From Pantoea eucalypti (GTDB lineage: Bacteria; Pseudomonadota; Gammaproteobacteria; Enterobacterales; Enterobacteriaceae), in contig NZ_CP045720.1 of assembly GCF_009646115.1 (NCBI RefSeq), forward strand, positions 3,286,001-3,350,000: 64,000 bases of DNA. The letters are read 5' to 3'. The notes beneath the pieces are model-generated. The model saw nothing but the letters and a program-made list of their open reading frames with translations, was not told where the DNA came from and made no database searches. The position numbers and the translations under genes were made by a program. Numbering within the stretch: position 1 is the stretch's first letter; every line of letters starts with the position of its first letter. Positions 31,181 through 41,815 of this stretch are shown here, piece after piece.

Positions 31181-33835
31181 ATGAGCGTGAGTCTGTCGGA
31201 AGATGTGAAAAACGGTCTGGTTGATTCGCCAGCCGAATGGGGTGACGACCAGCTGACCCGCGACATTCTGAAGCCGAGGCTGGAGCTGTTTCAGCAACAT
31301 CTGGCTGCCGCGTTTGATGCCGGTGAACCCGTTGAGCCGCTGATCGATGCCCGCACGCTGTTTATTGATCGGCTGCTGCGTCGCCTGTGGCGCTTCTTTG
31401 GCTTTGATGAAATGCCGTCTACCGCGCTGGTCGCCGTTGGCGGCTATGGCCGTGCCGAACTGCATCCGCTCTCTGATATCGATGTTCTGATCCTCAGCCG
31501 CCAGCCGCTGGATGAACAGGCTGCGCAACGCACCAGCGATCTCTTAACGCTGATGTGGGATCTTAAACTGGAAGTGGGCCACAGCGTCCGCACGCTGGAA
31601 GAGTGTCTGCTGGAGGGATTGTCTGATCTGACCGTCGCCACCAACCTGATCGAATCACGGATGCTGACTGGCGATGTGGCGCTGTTTCTGGAACTGCAGA
31701 AAAATATCTTCAGCGACGGTTTCTGGCCCTCATCCTGCTTTTTCGCCGCCAAAATTGATGAGCAGCAGGAGCGCCACAAGCGTTATCACGGCACCAGTTA
31801 TAACCTCGAGCCGGATATCAAAAGCAGTCCCGGTGGCCTGCGAGACATCCATACGCTGCAGTGGGTTGCCCGACGCCATTTTGGTGCCACTACCCTGGAT
31901 GAGATGGTCGGCTTTGGTTTCCTCACTGACGCTGAGCGCAGCGAACTCAACGAATGTCAGGAGTTTCTCTGGCGCATCCGCTTTGCCCTGCATCTTTCCC
32001 TCCCCCGCTACGATAACCGCCTGCTATTCGATCGCCAGCTCAGTGTGGCGCAGCGCCTGAATTACCAGGGCGAAGGCAATGAGCCGGTCGAACGCATGAT
32101 GAAGGATTTCTATCGGGTCACACGGCGTATCGGTGAACTGAACCAGATGCTGCTGCAGCTGTTTGATGAGGCGATTCTGGCGCTCTCCACCAGTGAAAAA
32201 CCCAGGCCTATCGACGACGATTTCCAGCTGCGGGGTGATTTGATCGACCTGCGCGACGAAACGCTGTTCACCCGCGAGCCGCAGGCGATTCTGCGTATGT
32301 TCTACGTGATGGTACGTAACGACAGTATCAAAGGGATCTACTCCACCACCCTGCGTCACCTGCGCCATGCACGTCGACATCTTAAACAGCCGCTGTGTCA
32401 GATTCCGGAAGCGCGACGCACGTTTATGTCAATTCTGCGCCATCCCGGCGCGGTGAGCCGGGCGCTGGTGCCGATGCATCGTCATAGCGTGCTGTGGGCC
32501 TATACACCGCTGTGGGGGCATATCGTCGGACAGATGCAGTTTGATCTGTTCCATGCCTACACCGTGGATGAGCATACTATTCGTGTCCTGCAGAAGCTGG
32601 AAAGCTTCGCCAATGAAGCCACCCGTCCTCAGCATCCACTGTGTGTCGAGTTATGGCCACGCCTGCCGCAGCAGGAGCTGTTACTGATGGCTGCGCTGCT
32701 GCATGACATTGCCAAAGGGCGCGGCGGCGATCACTCTATTCTTGGCGCGCAGGATGCGCTTGAGTTCGCTGAAATGCATGGCCTTAACTCGCGTGAAACT
32801 CAACTGGTGGCCTGGCTGGTTCGTCATCACCTGCTGATGTCTGTCACGGCGCAGCGTCGCGATATTCAGGATCCGACGGTGATCCAGCAGTTTGCTGAGG
32901 TGATGCAGAATGAGAACCGGCTGCGCTATCTGGTTTGTCTGACCGTGGCCGATATCTGCGCCACCAATGAAAGTCTGTGGAACAGCTGGAAGCAGAGCCT
33001 GTTACGCGAGCTGTTTTTCGCCACCGAGAAGCAGTTACGACGCGGTATGGAAAACAGTCCGGATTTGCGGGAGCGGGTGCGTCATCATCGCCTGCAGGCA
33101 CTGGCACTGCTGCGGATGGATAATATTGATGAAGAGCGTCTGCACCAGATCTGGAATCGTTGCCGCGCAGACTACTTCCTGCGCCATACGCCGAATCAGA
33201 TTGCGTGGCATGCCCGCCACCTGCTGGTTCACGATCTGAAAAAACCGCTGGTGCTGGTCAGCCCGCAGGCCACCCGTGGCGGGACCGAAATTTTTATCTG
33301 GAGTCCCGATCGGCCTCATCTGTTTGCTGCCGTGGCCGGTGAACTCGACCGTCGTAACCTCAGCGTTCACGACGCGCAAATCTTCACCAGCCGGGACGGC
33401 ATGGCAATGGATACCTTTATTGTGCTGGAACCGGATGGCAGCCCGCTCTCCCCCGATCGTCATCCGATGATCATTCAGGCGCTGGAACAGGCAATCACTC
33501 AGTCAGATTGGGTGCCGCCGCGTACCCGTCGTCCGTCGGCCAAACTGCGGCATTTCAGCGTGGATACCGAAGTGAATTTCCTGCCAACGCACACTGACCG
33601 TCGCAGCTACCTGGAACTGGTGGCGCTGGATCAGCCAGGCCTGCTGGCGCGGGTCGGCGAAGTCTTTGCCGATCTGGGTGTCTCACTGCACGGTGCACGC
33701 ATCAGCACCATCGGCGAGCGGGTCGAAGATTTATTTATTCTGGCCAACAGCGAACGTCAGGCACTGGATGAAGAAATGCGCAAAGCGTTGCAACAACGGT
33801 TGACAGAGGCCCTTAATCCAAACGATAAAGTGTGA
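31181..33835 (+). CDS. glnD: Bifunctional uridylyltransferase / uridylyl-removing enzyme GlnD
   Basis: Glutamine sensor that uridylylates the PII proteins GlnB and GlnK in nitrogen limitation and removes UMP when glutamine is high. Begun at ATG 31181 it has 884 residues (E. coli 890); a TTG 24 bases upstream lies inside the terminator T run and is rejected. Domains in order: nucleotidyltransferase ([20 protein letters not shown], about 80-100), HD hydrolase ([15 protein letters not shown], about 510-525) and two C-terminal ACT domains, the last beginning near [20 protein letters not shown], which bind glutamine. The N-terminal 60 residues diverge from E. coli. Confidence 0.96.
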   Translation: MSVSLSEDVKNGLVDSPAEWGDDQLTRDILKPRLELFQQHLAAAFDAGEPVEPLIDARTLFIDRLLRRLWRFFGFDEMPSTALVAVGGYGRAELHPLSDIDVLILSRQPLDEQAAQRTSDLLTLMWDLKLEVGHSVRTLEECLLEGLSDLTVATNLIESRMLTGDVALFLELQKNIFSDGFWPSSCFFAAKIDEQQERHKRYHGTSYNLEPDIKSSPGGLRDIHTLQWVARRHFGATTLDEMVGFGFLTDAERSELNECQEFLWRIRFALHLSLPRYDNRLLFDRQLSVAQRLNYQGEGNEPVERMMKDFYRVTRRIGELNQMLLQLFDEAILALSTSEKPRPIDDDFQLRGDLIDLRDETLFTREPQAILRMFYVMVRNDSIKGIYSTTLRHLRHARRHLKQPLCQIPEARRTFMSILRHPGAVSRALVPMHRHSVLWAYTPLWGHIVGQMQFDLFHAYTVDEHTIRVLQKLESFANEATRPQHPLCVELWPRLPQQELLLMAALLHDIAKGRGGDHSILGAQDALEFAEMHGLNSRETQLVAWLVRHHLLMSVTAQRRDIQDPTVIQQFAEVMQNENRLRYLVCLTVADICATNESLWNSWKQSLLRELFFATEKQLRRGMENSPDLRERVRHHRLQALALLRMDNIDEERLHQIWNRCRADYFLRHTPNQIAWHARHLLVHDLKKPLVLVSPQATRGGTEIFIWSPDRPHLFAAVAGELDRRNLSVHDAQIFTSRDGMAMDTFIVLEPDGSPLSPDRHPMIIQALEQAITQSDWVPPRTRRPSAKLRHFSVDTEVNFLPTHTDRRSYLELVALDQPGLLARVGEVFADLGVSLHGARISTIGERVEDLFILANSERQALDEEMRKALQQRLTEALNPNDKV

Positions 33836-33919
33836 CCAGATTCAATTTGTAGACATTACTCTATTTACTTGTGTCGGGCTGTTGTCCGGCACCGCACATG
33901 ACAGATCAGGAAAAAAAAT

Positions 33920-34744
33920 ATGCAACAGTTACAGAGCGTTATTGAATCCGCCTTCGAACGTCGCGCTGACATTACCCCTGCCAGCGTCGACAGCGAAACC
34001 CGCGATGCCATCAACCAGGTTATCTCCCTGCTGGACAGCGGTGAGCTGCGCGTTGCTGAGAAGATCGACGGCGAGTGGGTAACGCATCAGTGGCTGAAGA
34101 AAGCAGTGCTGCTCTCTTTCCGCATTAATGACAATCAGGTAATGGAAGGTTCAGAAACCCGCTTCTACGACAAAGTCCCGATGAAATTTGCTGGCTGGGA
34201 TGAAGCGCGTTTCAAAGAAGCGGGTTTCCGCGTCGTGCCGCCTGCAGCTGTTCGTCAGGGTGCTTATATCGCCCGCAACACGGTCCTGATGCCTTCTTAC
34301 GTCAACATCGGCGCCTTCGTGGATGAAGGCACTATGGTGGACACCTGGGCGACTGTCGGCTCCTGTGCGCAGATTGGTAAAAACGTTCACCTTTCTGGCG
34401 GCGTGGGTATCGGTGGTGTGCTGGAACCGTTGCAGGCAAACCCGACCATTATCGAAGACAACTGCTTCATCGGTGCACGCTCTGAAATCGTTGAAGGCGT
34501 GATTGTTGAAGCAGGCTCAGTGATCTCAATGGGCGTTTACATCGGTCAGAGCACCAAAATCTATGACCGCGAAACCGGTGAAGTCCACTACGGCCGTGTT
34601 CCTGCCGGTTCCGTCGTGGTCTCAGGTAACCTGCCGTCTAAAGATGGCAGCTACAGCCTCTACTGTGCCGTGATCGTGAAGAAAGTGGATGCGAAGACGC
34701 TGGGTAAAACCGGCATTAACGAACTGCTGCGCACCATCGACTGA
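33920..34744 (+). CDS. dapD: Tetrahydrodipicolinate N-succinyltransferase
   Basis: Succinylates tetrahydrodipicolinate in the succinylase branch of DAP/lysine synthesis, needed for peptidoglycan. It has 274 residues, as in E. coli. The N-terminal helical domain precedes a left-handed beta helix of hexapeptide repeats (from about 105, [20 protein letters not shown]) and the C-terminal strand region [20 protein letters not shown]. It is 84 bases after glnD and ends at a clear terminator. Confidence 0.97.
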   Translation: MQQLQSVIESAFERRADITPASVDSETRDAINQVISLLDSGELRVAEKIDGEWVTHQWLKKAVLLSFRINDNQVMEGSETRFYDKVPMKFAGWDEARFKEAGFRVVPPAAVRQGAYIARNTVLMPSYVNIGAFVDEGTMVDTWATVGSCAQIGKNVHLSGGVGIGGVLEPLQANPTIIEDNCFIGARSEIVEGVIVEAGSVISMGVYIGQSTKIYDRETGEVHYGRVPAGSVVVSGNLPSKDGSYSLYCAVIVKKVDAKTLGKTGINELLRTID

Positions 34745-34749
34745 GTAAA

Positions 34750-34785
34750 ATGACGGGCTGGAAAGCAGCCCGTCATCTTTTCTTT
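34750..34785 (+). terminator. Terminator of dapD
   Basis: 11 bp perfect stem ATGACGGGCTG / CAGCCCGTCAT (34750-34760 with 34766-34776) with a 5-base loop, followed by CTTTTCTTT. It starts five bases past the dapD stop. Confidence 0.88.
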
Positions 34786-34968
34786 ACAGCTATTCCTGAA
34801 CAACATGCTTCGCGTCGCGAATTAACTGGTGCGTTTAGTTTTCATCCAGGTCATAATCCGCGCCAGTTAAATCCTGTCGCGCAATGTTCATCCCGCTTAT
34901 TTATGTCTACAGTTGACGGACGTCATGAACAAGTCTGCGCGCTTCTCACTTTTGATGGAAACAACGCT

Positions 34969-35361
34969 ATGTATGACAATCTGAAAAGCTTAGGTATCAG
35001 TAACCCGGACGACATTGACCGCTACAGCCTGCGTCAGGAAGCCAACAACGACATTCTGAAGATTTACTTCCGCAAAGATAAAGGCGAGTTTTTCGCAAAG
35101 AGCGTCAAATTCAAATATCCGCGTCAGCGCAAAACTGTTGTTGCCGATCACGCAACCCAGGGCTACAAAGAAGTTCAGGAAATCAGCCCGAATCTGCGTT
35201 ATGTCATCGATGAACTGGACCAGATTTGCCAGCGTGACCAGGTTGAAGTGGATCTGAAACGCAAAATTCTGGATGACCTGCGTCACCTGGAAAGCGTGGT
35301 TTCCCACAAGATCACTGAAATTGAATCGGATCTGGAAAAATTAACCCGTAACAGCCGTTAA
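34969..35361 (+). CDS. yaeH: Conserved protein YaeH (UPF0325)
   Basis: 130-residue cytosolic protein almost identical to E. coli YaeH (128), of unknown function. The start at ATG 34969 ([19 protein letters not shown]) matches the family; the open frame for 219 bases upstream overlaps the dapD terminator and is not conserved. Charged, with a probable helical C-terminal half ([15 protein letters not shown]). No enzymatic motif is recognised. It lies between dapD and cdaR as in E. coli. Confidence 0.93.
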   Translation: MYDNLKSLGISNPDDIDRYSLRQEANNDILKIYFRKDKGEFFAKSVKFKYPRQRKTVVADHATQGYKEVQEISPNLRYVIDELDQICQRDQVEVDLKRKILDDLRHLESVVSHKITEIESDLEKLTRNSR

Positions 35362-35379
35362 TTTTTTGTCCGACGAGAG

Positions 35380-35403
35380 AGGCCAGCTTTGCTGGCCTTT
35401 TTT
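35380..35403 (+). terminator. Terminator of yaeH
   Basis: 8 bp stem AGGCCAGC / GCTGGCCT (35380-35387 with 35391-35398) with a TTT loop, then a run of T to 35403. It lies between the convergent yaeH and cdaR. Confidence 0.88.
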
Positions 35404-35421
35404 ATGCCCTGAATTCGGCTC

Positions 35422-36579
35422 CTATCCCTGCTCATCCAGCTGTAAAGCCACATAGAGCAACAGCCTGTCATCGAAATGGCCAAGATTCAGTCCGGTGAGT
35501 TCAGAAATCCGGTTTAGCCGATATTCCAGCGTATTGCGATGAATGAACAGCGCACGCGCGGTGGCGCTTGGCTGGACATTATGGGTGAACCACGCGATTA
35601 ACGTGCGTCGCAGCAAGCCGTTGTTATCCATGCTCTTAAGCTTCGCCAGTGGCCGGGCCAGTTCGTTGGCCTGCCAGCCGCCACGCAGGCTGTCGAGCAG
35701 CACCGGCAACACCAGATCCTGATAAAAATAGCTGCGTAACTCGGGCATACGTTGCTTGCCCACCATCATTGTGGTGCGTGCGGTCCGGTAAGAGCGTGCA
35801 ATGCTGCCAGGCCCGGTAAAGAAGTTGCCCAGTGCGATACGCATCCGTAAATGTCCGCTCTCTTTCATCCGCTGCAGTAACTGTTCCACGCGGCGGCGAT
35901 GATCCTCCTGGTCGTAGCGTCCATGTCCATTCAGTGCGGGCTTCAGCACCACCATTTCGGTCAGCGACACAATAGCGATCAGATTATCGCGCTCCGGCGT
36001 GGTCAGCAGCGTTTGCAGCTGCTGTAATTCTGACATCGCGCTGTCGACGCCGAGCTGACCGCTGTCCACTTCCAGCACGGCGACCACACGCGGCTGATTG
36101 AGATCGATGCCCAACCGCTGTGCCCATTCAGTCAGTTGTGGCGACAGGGTATCGCTGCGGATCAGGTTCAGCACCAGCTCTTCACGCAGACGGCTGTCCT
36201 GCGCCAGCATATGCAGCAATCGCGCCTGTTCCAGCATCATCTCTGCGGTCATGCAGACCAGTTCGCCATAATGTCGCAGCGCCAGTGGCTCGCCCGTCAG
36301 CCCAATGACCCCGACAATGTCACCGTCGATGCGCAGCGGCAGATTAATGCCGGGCCGCACACCATGAAGATGTTTAGCCACCGCCTCATCAATATCGACA
36401 ACACGCCCCTGAGAGAGCACCAGCAACGCACCTTCGTGCAACTCCCCAATACGCTCCCGGTCACCGCTGCCGATGATCCGGCCCCGCGCATCCATCACGT
36501 TGACATTACTGTCAATAATTTTCATGGTGCGTGCCACGATATCCTGCGCCAGCCGGGCATCAAGGTGATAGGTAGCCAT
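35422..36579 (-). CDS. cdaR: Sugar-diacid regulator CdaR
   Basis: Transcription activator that in E. coli controls uptake and catabolism of D-glucarate, galactarate and D-glycerate. It has 385 residues, as in E. coli. The N-terminal sugar-diacid recognition domain (LAQDIVARTMKIIDSNVNVM) is followed by a GGDEF-like middle part and a C-terminal PucR-type helix-turn-helix (ARALFIHRNTLEYRLNRISE). No target operon is adjacent, so its regulon here cannot be read from context. A good Shine-Dalgarno AGGAG precedes it. Confidence 0.95.
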   Translation of the reverse strand: MATYHLDARLAQDIVARTMKIIDSNVNVMDARGRIIGSGDRERIGELHEGALLVLSQGRVVDIDEAVAKHLHGVRPGINLPLRIDGDIVGVIGLTGEPLALRHYGELVCMTAEMMLEQARLLHMLAQDSRLREELVLNLIRSDTLSPQLTEWAQRLGIDLNQPRVVAVLEVDSGQLGVDSAMSELQQLQTLLTTPERDNLIAIVSLTEMVVLKPALNGHGRYDQEDHRRRVEQLLQRMKESGHLRMRIALGNFFTGPGSIARSYRTARTTMMVGKQRMPELRSYFYQDLVLPVLLDSLRGGWQANELARPLAKLKSMDNNGLLRRTLIAWFTHNVQPSATARALFIHRNTLEYRLNRISELTGLNLGHFDDRLLLYVALQLDEQG

Positions 36580-36718
36580 CCATTACTCCTGGAAAAGAGG
36601 GTGAGAAACAGAATACGCATGGGTTGCGCACAGAGCATTGTGCAACTGCACAGAGCCGGGCAATCATTTACCGAATTTGCGGAGAGCATCACACTCTGGC
36701 GGCGCGGAAGGCGGGCAT

Positions 36719-36743
36719 AAAAAAGGCGGACCGCAGTCCGCCT
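36719..36743 (-). terminator. Terminator of degP
   Basis: On the minus strand, stem AGGCGGAC / GTCCGCCT (36724-36731 with 36736-36743) with a 4-base loop, followed by six T residues. It begins 20 bases after the degP stop. Confidence 0.92.
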
Positions 36744-36763
36744 CATGAACAGTTGTTATACCG

Positions 36764-38209
36764 TTACTGCATCAGCAGATAGATGCTGCTGTCACCACGT
36801 TTCACATTCAGCGCCAGAACGGCTGGTTTGGTGTCGAGGACTTTTCGCAGCTCACCGAGGTTGGTTACCGGCTGCTGGTTAACTCCCTGGATCACGTCAC
36901 CCTTTTTCAGGCCGATACGCGCTGCGGCGCTGCCGGGTTTCACATTATCCACGCGAACACCTTTATCACCGGTTTCAACATTGCTGAGGTCAGCCCCTTC
37001 AATGCCGTTGTAAATGGTGGCGGACTGCACTTTCGCCTGGCTGCTCTGCTGCAAGGTAACCGAGACATCAACGGGTTTGCCGTCGCGCAGCAGGCCCAGT
37101 TTCAGTGTGGTGCCAACCGGCAGCGAACCCACTTCCGCACGCAGAGAAGCAAAGCTGCTCAGCGGTTTGCCATTCATTGAAACAATCACGTCACCCGCTT
37201 TAATACCCGCTTTAGCCGCCGCAGAGTCTGGCAGCACCTGGCTGACAAAGGCACCACGCTGTGCATCAACCTTCATCGCTTTTGCCAGCTCGGAGTTCAG
37301 TTCAGTCCCCTGCACGCCCAGCTCGCCACGTTTCACCTGACCAAACTCAACCATCTGAGCCGTCAGGTTTTTAACCATGTTGCTTGGGATAGCAAAGCCG
37401 ATACCGATGTTGCCGCCATCCGGCGCCAGAATAGCGGTGTTAATCCCTATCAGTTCACCATTAAGGTTAACCAGCGCACCACCGGAGTTACCCCGGTTAA
37501 TTGCCGCATCCGTCTGGATAAAGTTTTCGTAGTTTTCCACGTTCAGGCCGCTGCGTCCCAGCGCCGAGACGATCCCGGAGGTGACGGTCTCACCCAGACC
37601 ATACGGGTTGCCGATCGCCACGGTGTAGTCACCGACGCGCAGGCTGTCGGAGTCAGCGATTTTCACAGCAGTCAGATTTTTAGCGTCCTTCAGCTGAATC
37701 AGTGCAATGTCAGAGCTGGGATCTTTACCAATGACTTTGGCGTCATAATGACGACCATCGCTGAGCTGCACCTGAATTTTAGTGGCGTTGTTCACCACGT
37801 GGTTGTTCGTCACCACATAGCCTTTTTCAGCGTTGATGATGACGCCCGACCCGAGAGCCCGGAATTTTTCCTGCTGGGTATCAGGGCCTGGCGCGCCACC
37901 GTTACCGCCCGCGCCGTCACCGCTCTGACACATGGGTGATCCCTGGAACGGAGAACCGTCCTGGCAGAAGGGCGAGTTGTCGCCAAAGAATTGCTGAAAC
38001 TGCTGCGGCATGCGCGGGGTTTTCACGGTGGTGGTACCCTCAACGCTGATACTGACCACAGACGGCATTACCTTTTCCAGCATAGGCGCCAGGCTAGGGA
38101 GTTGCTGGCTATCGGAAGAGGCCGTTTGCGCAGCAAAAACAGTAACTGGGGCGAGCGCCATGCTCAGGCTCAACGCCAGCGCACTTAACACTAAAGTCTT
38201 TTTTTTCAT
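36764..38209 (-). CDS. degP: Periplasmic serine protease and chaperone DegP
   Basis: Heat-shock protease (HtrA) that degrades or refolds damaged envelope proteins, assembling into large cages. The start is placed at the second ATG (38209; 481 residues, MKKKTLVLSALALSL as in E. coli) because GAGA lies at proper spacing; the ATG two codons earlier is too close. Signal peptide, then the trypsin-like domain with His (TNNHVV), Asp (SSDIALIQL) and Ser (INRGNSGGAL), and two PDZ domains (about 290-380 and 395-475). The regulatory loop keeps two cysteines. A sigma-E-like promoter lies upstream. Confidence 0.97.
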   Translation of the reverse strand: MKKKTLVLSALALSLSMALAPVTVFAAQTASSDSQQLPSLAPMLEKVMPSVVSISVEGTTTVKTPRMPQQFQQFFGDNSPFCQDGSPFQGSPMCQSGDGAGGNGGAPGPDTQQEKFRALGSGVIINAEKGYVVTNNHVVNNATKIQVQLSDGRHYDAKVIGKDPSSDIALIQLKDAKNLTAVKIADSDSLRVGDYTVAIGNPYGLGETVTSGIVSALGRSGLNVENYENFIQTDAAINRGNSGGALVNLNGELIGINTAILAPDGGNIGIGFAIPSNMVKNLTAQMVEFGQVKRGELGVQGTELNSELAKAMKVDAQRGAFVSQVLPDSAAAKAGIKAGDVIVSMNGKPLSSFASLRAEVGSLPVGTTLKLGLLRDGKPVDVSVTLQQSSQAKVQSATIYNGIEGADLSNVETGDKGVRVDNVKPGSAAARIGLKKGDVIQGVNQQPVTNLGELRKVLDTKPAVLALNVKRGDSSIYLLMQ

Positions 38210-38259
38210 TTTCATTTCTCGATAAGATTACTGTTCAGACCATTGCTGTGGTCGAAAGG

Positions 38260-38287
38260 TGAGATAAATGTTTTAGCGCGAAATTCC
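38260..38287 (-). promoter_or_regulatory. Sigma-E type promoter of degP
   Basis: On the minus strand GGAATTT (38281-38287), 16 bases, then TCTCA (38260-38264). This is close to the sigma-E consensus GGAACTT-N16-TCTGA and sits 51 bases before the chosen start. A single GTAAA half-site at 38328-38332 may belong to a CpxR box but has no good partner. Confidence 0.6.
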
Positions 38288-38342
38288 TTTAAAAGTTTAA
38301 GTCAAAGGTAAAAATTTATTCGCGGCCTTTACAAACGCCGGC

Positions 38343-39833
38343 TTATTCTACAGCCATCAGTCGGCGATACTCATCCCAGGCATAGAGATCGGTCATTCCA
38401 CTGATATAATCCTGAATAAGCCGGAAGCGATAATAACGTTCCCACAGCAGCCGCTGATATTTATGCTCTACCACAAGGGTACGCATCTTTTGCAAATAGG
38501 CTTTACGGTGTTTACCAGAAAGCTTATGAAAAAGCCGGGTTTCAATCGGATGCTGACGCAGGAAGTCTTCATTTATCAGCGTGGTGAAAGCCTCATAGTT
38601 CAGGCGCATCAGCGGCTGATAGATCTCCAGCAGCCCTTTGATTACGCGGTATCCCTGCAACTCCAGCTGCTCGACTTCAGAGTGATTAAAGACCTGCTGG
38701 CGCGCAACAGTTTTAAACAGTTGCAGTAACCGGCCCTCTTCACCCTCATCTTCCAGCAGCGCGTGATTGAAACTGCCATCGAATATAGCAGGCAGATTAT
38801 CAACGAAACGTTTCACGGCATAACTTACCAGCACGCTCTGAACATTTACGCGTAATGACATAAAAAATTGATCGCTGCGGCTTCGCCGTTTTTTACTGCA
38901 GGCTTCGCGCCAGGCTTCACCAATAGTCCGGCTGAAGGCGTCATTATTTTTAACCGGCCCCCAGGCTTTATTGAGAAACTCAAACAAACTCTCAACATTA
39001 AAGATATCTTTTTCTACAGCGTCGTCCAAATCGGCAATACAATAGGAGATATCATCCGCCGCTTCCATTATATAGGTAAGCGGAAAGCGATGGTGTTCTT
39101 CCATATTGGTGGCAGCACGTAAATCCGCAATATACTCCTGCTCAGAGAGATAAAAGCCGGGTTTCTTCATTAAGACGCTAAATTCGGCAGGTTTTTCACC
39201 CTGCCACCAGGCGGGTGCGGTATATTTCAGGATGCAGGCGACCTGAGAATAACTGAGATTGAGTTGCAGCAGCGTATGCACCATACGAATGGCCTGCGCA
39301 TTGCCCTCAAAATGGCAGAGGTCCTGGCGGATCATGGCATTCAGCTGATCAAAAGCCTTCCGCTGTTCTTCTCCTTCAACGCCCGCTACCAGCGGATCCA
39401 CCAGTTCGGCAGAGAGGTTCTCTTCAAACCAGTCGTTAATGGCGGCCTCGCCAAAATGGCCAAACGGCGGATTACCGACGTCATGCAGCAGACACGCCAT
39501 CTCGATCAGACTTTCAAACGCGCCTTCCATCTCATCCAGTCCATACTGCGCCAGCCCGCCCTGCATCTTCAGGGTTTGCAGAATCTCTTTGGTGATGTAG
39601 CGCCCGGTTTGCTGCACCTCCAGCGAGTGCGTCAGGCGGGAGCGAACGGCGGCGTTGCGCTCCAGTGGAAAGACCTGCGTTTTCTGCTGCAGACGCCGGA
39701 TAGCGGCCGAGTTGATAATTCGTCCACGGTCGCTCTCAAAATGGCAGGTAATGTAATATTCACCTTCCGGATCTTTTCGGCTGTTATAAGGGCGTGAGAA
39801 GCTGATCTTCTTCCTGAAATTGATCGCCGACAT
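38343..39833 (-). CDS. dgt: Deoxyguanosinetriphosphate triphosphohydrolase
   Basis: Hydrolyses dGTP to deoxyguanosine and triphosphate, shaping the dNTP pool. It has 496 residues (E. coli 505). HD-superfamily metal ligands are in [16 protein letters not shown] and [16 protein letters not shown], with a further Asp in [16 protein letters not shown]. It is divergent from mtnN and 133 bases upstream of degP on the same strand. Confidence 0.96.
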   Translation of the reverse strand: MSAINFRKKISFSRPYNSRKDPEGEYYITCHFESDRGRIINSAAIRRLQQKTQVFPLERNAAVRSRLTHSLEVQQTGRYITKEILQTLKMQGGLAQYGLDEMEGAFESLIEMACLLHDVGNPPFGHFGEAAINDWFEENLSAELVDPLVAGVEGEEQRKAFDQLNAMIRQDLCHFEGNAQAIRMVHTLLQLNLSYSQVACILKYTAPAWWQGEKPAEFSVLMKKPGFYLSEQEYIADLRAATNMEEHHRFPLTYIMEAADDISYCIADLDDAVEKDIFNVESLFEFLNKAWGPVKNNDAFSRTIGEAWREACSKKRRSRSDQFFMSLRVNVQSVLVSYAVKRFVDNLPAIFDGSFNHALLEDEGEEGRLLQLFKTVARQQVFNHSEVEQLELQGYRVIKGLLEIYQPLMRLNYEAFTTLINEDFLRQHPIETRLFHKLSGKHRKAYLQKMRTLVVEHKYQRLLWERYYRFRLIQDYISGMTDLYAWDEYRRLMAVE

Positions 39834-39925
39834 GAATTACCCCTGACTTTTTCGTGAATTAATCCCCTGAATGCCATGGTAGACTATGCCCTAAATTTTG
39901 ATTCTTTACATTAGCGGAACTCACT

Positions 39926-40624
39926 ATGAAAGCAGGCATTATTGGCGCGATGGAGCAGGAAGTCACACTGCTGCGTGACAAAATTGAAAACCGTCAAACG
40001 CTGACACTGGCGGGTTGTGAAATCTATACCGGCACCCTGCAGGGCGTTGAAGTGGCACTGCTGAAATCGGGCATTGGTAAAACCTCTGCCGCGCTGGGTA
40101 CCACGCTGCTGCTGCAGCTCTGCAAGCCGGATGTGGTGATCAACACCGGGTCGGCAGGCGGTTTAGCACCGTCACTGAGCGTCGGCGATATCGTGGTATC
40201 AGATGAAGTGCGTTATCACGATGCTGACGTCACCGCTTTTGGTTATGAGCCAGGCCAGATGGCGGGTTGCCCTGCTGCGTTTGTGGCAGACAGCAAGCTT
40301 ATCGCGGCTGCCGAAGCCTGCATTAAGCAGCTGGACCTGAATGCTGTACGCGGTCTGGTGGTAAGCGGTGATGCCTTTATCAATGGCGCTGAGCCGCTGG
40401 CGCGCATTCGTAGTCTGTTCCCGCAGGCGATTGCGGTTGAGATGGAAGCGACCGCTATCGGTCACGTCTGTCATCAGTTCCAGGTGCCGTTTGTGGTGGT
40501 CCGCGCGATTTCAGACGTGGCCGATAAAGAATCGCACCTGAGCTTTGATGAATTCCTGAGCGTTGCAGCGACGCAATCGTCGCTGATGGTGGAGAACCTG
40601 CTGGCGCATCTGGCGCGTGGCTAA
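39926..40624 (+). CDS. mtnN: 5'-methylthioadenosine/S-adenosylhomocysteine nucleosidase
   Basis: Cleaves adenine from methylthioadenosine, S-adenosylhomocysteine and 5'-deoxyadenosine, and feeds AI-2 synthesis. It has 232 residues, as in E. coli. Glu12 in [30 protein letters not shown] and the catalytic Asp in [11 protein letters not shown] are all present. Its end overlaps the btuF start by eight bases, as a coupled pair. Confidence 0.97.
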   Translation: MKAGIIGAMEQEVTLLRDKIENRQTLTLAGCEIYTGTLQGVEVALLKSGIGKTSAALGTTLLLQLCKPDVVINTGSAGGLAPSLSVGDIVVSDEVRYHDADVTAFGYEPGQMAGCPAAFVADSKLIAAAEACIKQLDLNAVRGLVVSGDAFINGAEPLARIRSLFPQAIAVEMEATAIGHVCHQFQVPFVVVRAISDVADKESHLSFDEFLSVAATQSSLMVENLLAHLARG

Positions 40625-41411
40625 AACGCTGCTGTTCTGCTGGCTGCTGCTATTAAGCGGCAGCCTGCTCGCTTCCCCACCGCGTGTTATCACCCTCGCT
40701 CCACACCTTACCGAACTCGCCTTTGCTGCCGGGATTACGCCGATCGCAGTCAGCGCCTGGTCCGACTATCCGCCGCAGGCGAAACAGATTGAACAGGTCG
40801 CCAACTGGCAGGGCATCAAAGCCGAGCGTATTCTGCAGCTCAAGCCGGATCTGGTCCTGGCCTGGCGCGGCGGTAATCCGCAGCGGCAGATTGAGCAGTT
40901 GCAGCAGCTCGGCGTACCCATTAAATGGATTGATCCACTGACACTGGATGAGATGTTCACGGCACTGGCCGATCTGGGCCGCTGGAGTCCCAGGCCAGAG
41001 CAGGCCGCCAGCGCGGCCAGAGCGCTACGACAGCAGGCAGCGGCGCTGCGACAGCGCTATACTCATCTGACTGCGGTTCCGCTTTTTTTGCAGTTTGGTC
41101 AGCAGCCGCTTTTTACCGCCGCCAGAGCCACGCTGCAAAATGAAGTTATTACGTTATGTGGTGGCAGGAATATTTTTGCTGACAGCCGCGTCAGCTGGCC
41201 GCAGGTCAGCCGTGAGCAGGTGCTGATGCGCCATCCTCAGGCCGTGGTTATAGCCGGAGGTGCACAGCAGGCGGAGAACATTCGTACTTACTGGCGGCCA
41301 CAGCTCACGGTGCCGGTGATCGCCATTAACGAGGACTGGTTAAGCCGGCCGGGTCCGCGGCTGCTGCTGGCGGCGCAGCAACTCTGTTCCGCGTTGCATC
41401 CCGCACAATAA
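40617..41411 (+). CDS. btuF: Vitamin B12-binding periplasmic protein BtuF
   Basis: Delivers cobalamin to the BtuCD ABC importer. It has 264 residues. The start is a GTG at 40617 within the end of mtnN. An N-terminal signal peptide ([15 protein letters not shown]) without a lipobox precedes the type III binding-protein fold: [17 protein letters not shown], a lobe-linking helix and [19 protein letters not shown], which carries a lobe-surface Glu/Arg region used to dock on BtuCD. btuC and btuD are not nearby, as in E. coli. Confidence 0.94.
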   Translation: MAKTLLFCWLLLLSGSLLASPPRVITLAPHLTELAFAAGITPIAVSAWSDYPPQAKQIEQVANWQGIKAERILQLKPDLVLAWRGGNPQRQIEQLQQLGVPIKWIDPLTLDEMFTALADLGRWSPRPEQAASAARALRQQAAALRQRYTHLTAVPLFLQFGQQPLFTAARATLQNEVITLCGGRNIFADSRVSWPQVSREQVLMRHPQAVVIAGGAQQAENIRTYWRPQLTVPVIAINEDWLSRPGPRLLLAAQQLCSALHPAQ

Positions 41412-41533
41412 GTCCACGCATCGATTAAAGAAACAGCCTTTTTTGCCGTTAATCAATACCAGAGACGAGCGGGCCACGTATGCTCACCGTCCTTTTAGCG
41501 CCGCGGCGCTTTTTAAAACACCAGGAACCTTAT

Positions 41534-41785
41534 ATGACCAGAGCACTGCTGCTGGCCATAGGGCTTTTGATCACCGGATCTGCTTTTGCGGGATCGATAA
41601 ATGGCTCTATAGGCGCCAGGCTTGTCATCTATTCACGCTGTGAAATCAACACGGCTAACGGTCCGCTTTTGCCGCAAATCAACTGTGGCAGACAGGCAAG
41701 CGCGCAGCCACGCGTAACCCAAAGTCAGATTCAATCGCAGGGAAGCCTGAAGCAGAGTAACCGGCTGGTCACAATAGAGTGGTAA
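41534..41785 (+). CDS. Small secreted protein of unknown function
   Basis: 83 residues with a clear signal peptide (MTRALLLAIGLLITGSAFA, predicted cut before GSINGS) and AGGA eight bases before the ATG. The mature 64 residues have two cysteines (SRCEINTANG and INCGRQAS), probably one disulfide, and a Gln/Ser-rich end. The layout, a short beta-like start GSINGSIGARLVIYSRCEI and then a CG, recalls the N-terminal part of fimbrial or spore-coat-U-like domains and of DUF2574 proteins such as YehE, but I cannot assign a family. It sits where E. coli has yadS. Whether it is expressed is unknown. Confidence 0.6.
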   Translation: MTRALLLAIGLLITGSAFAGSINGSIGARLVIYSRCEINTANGPLLPQINCGRQASAQPRVTQSQIQSQGSLKQSNRLVTIEW

Positions 41786-41788
41786 ATG

Positions 41789-41809
41789 AGGCCGTCGGAG
41801 TGACGGCCT
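41789..41809. terminator. Possible bidirectional terminator before erpA
   Basis: 8 bp stem AGGCCGTC / GACGGCCT (41789-41796 with 41802-41809) with a 5-base loop between convergent genes. Neither side has a T run, so termination is uncertain. Confidence 0.45.
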
Positions 41810-41815
41810 GCGCGA

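Noticed and set aside
34750..34968. N-terminal extension of yaeH
   Set aside because: It begins inside the dapD terminator hairpin and has no homology; family members start at MYDNLK.
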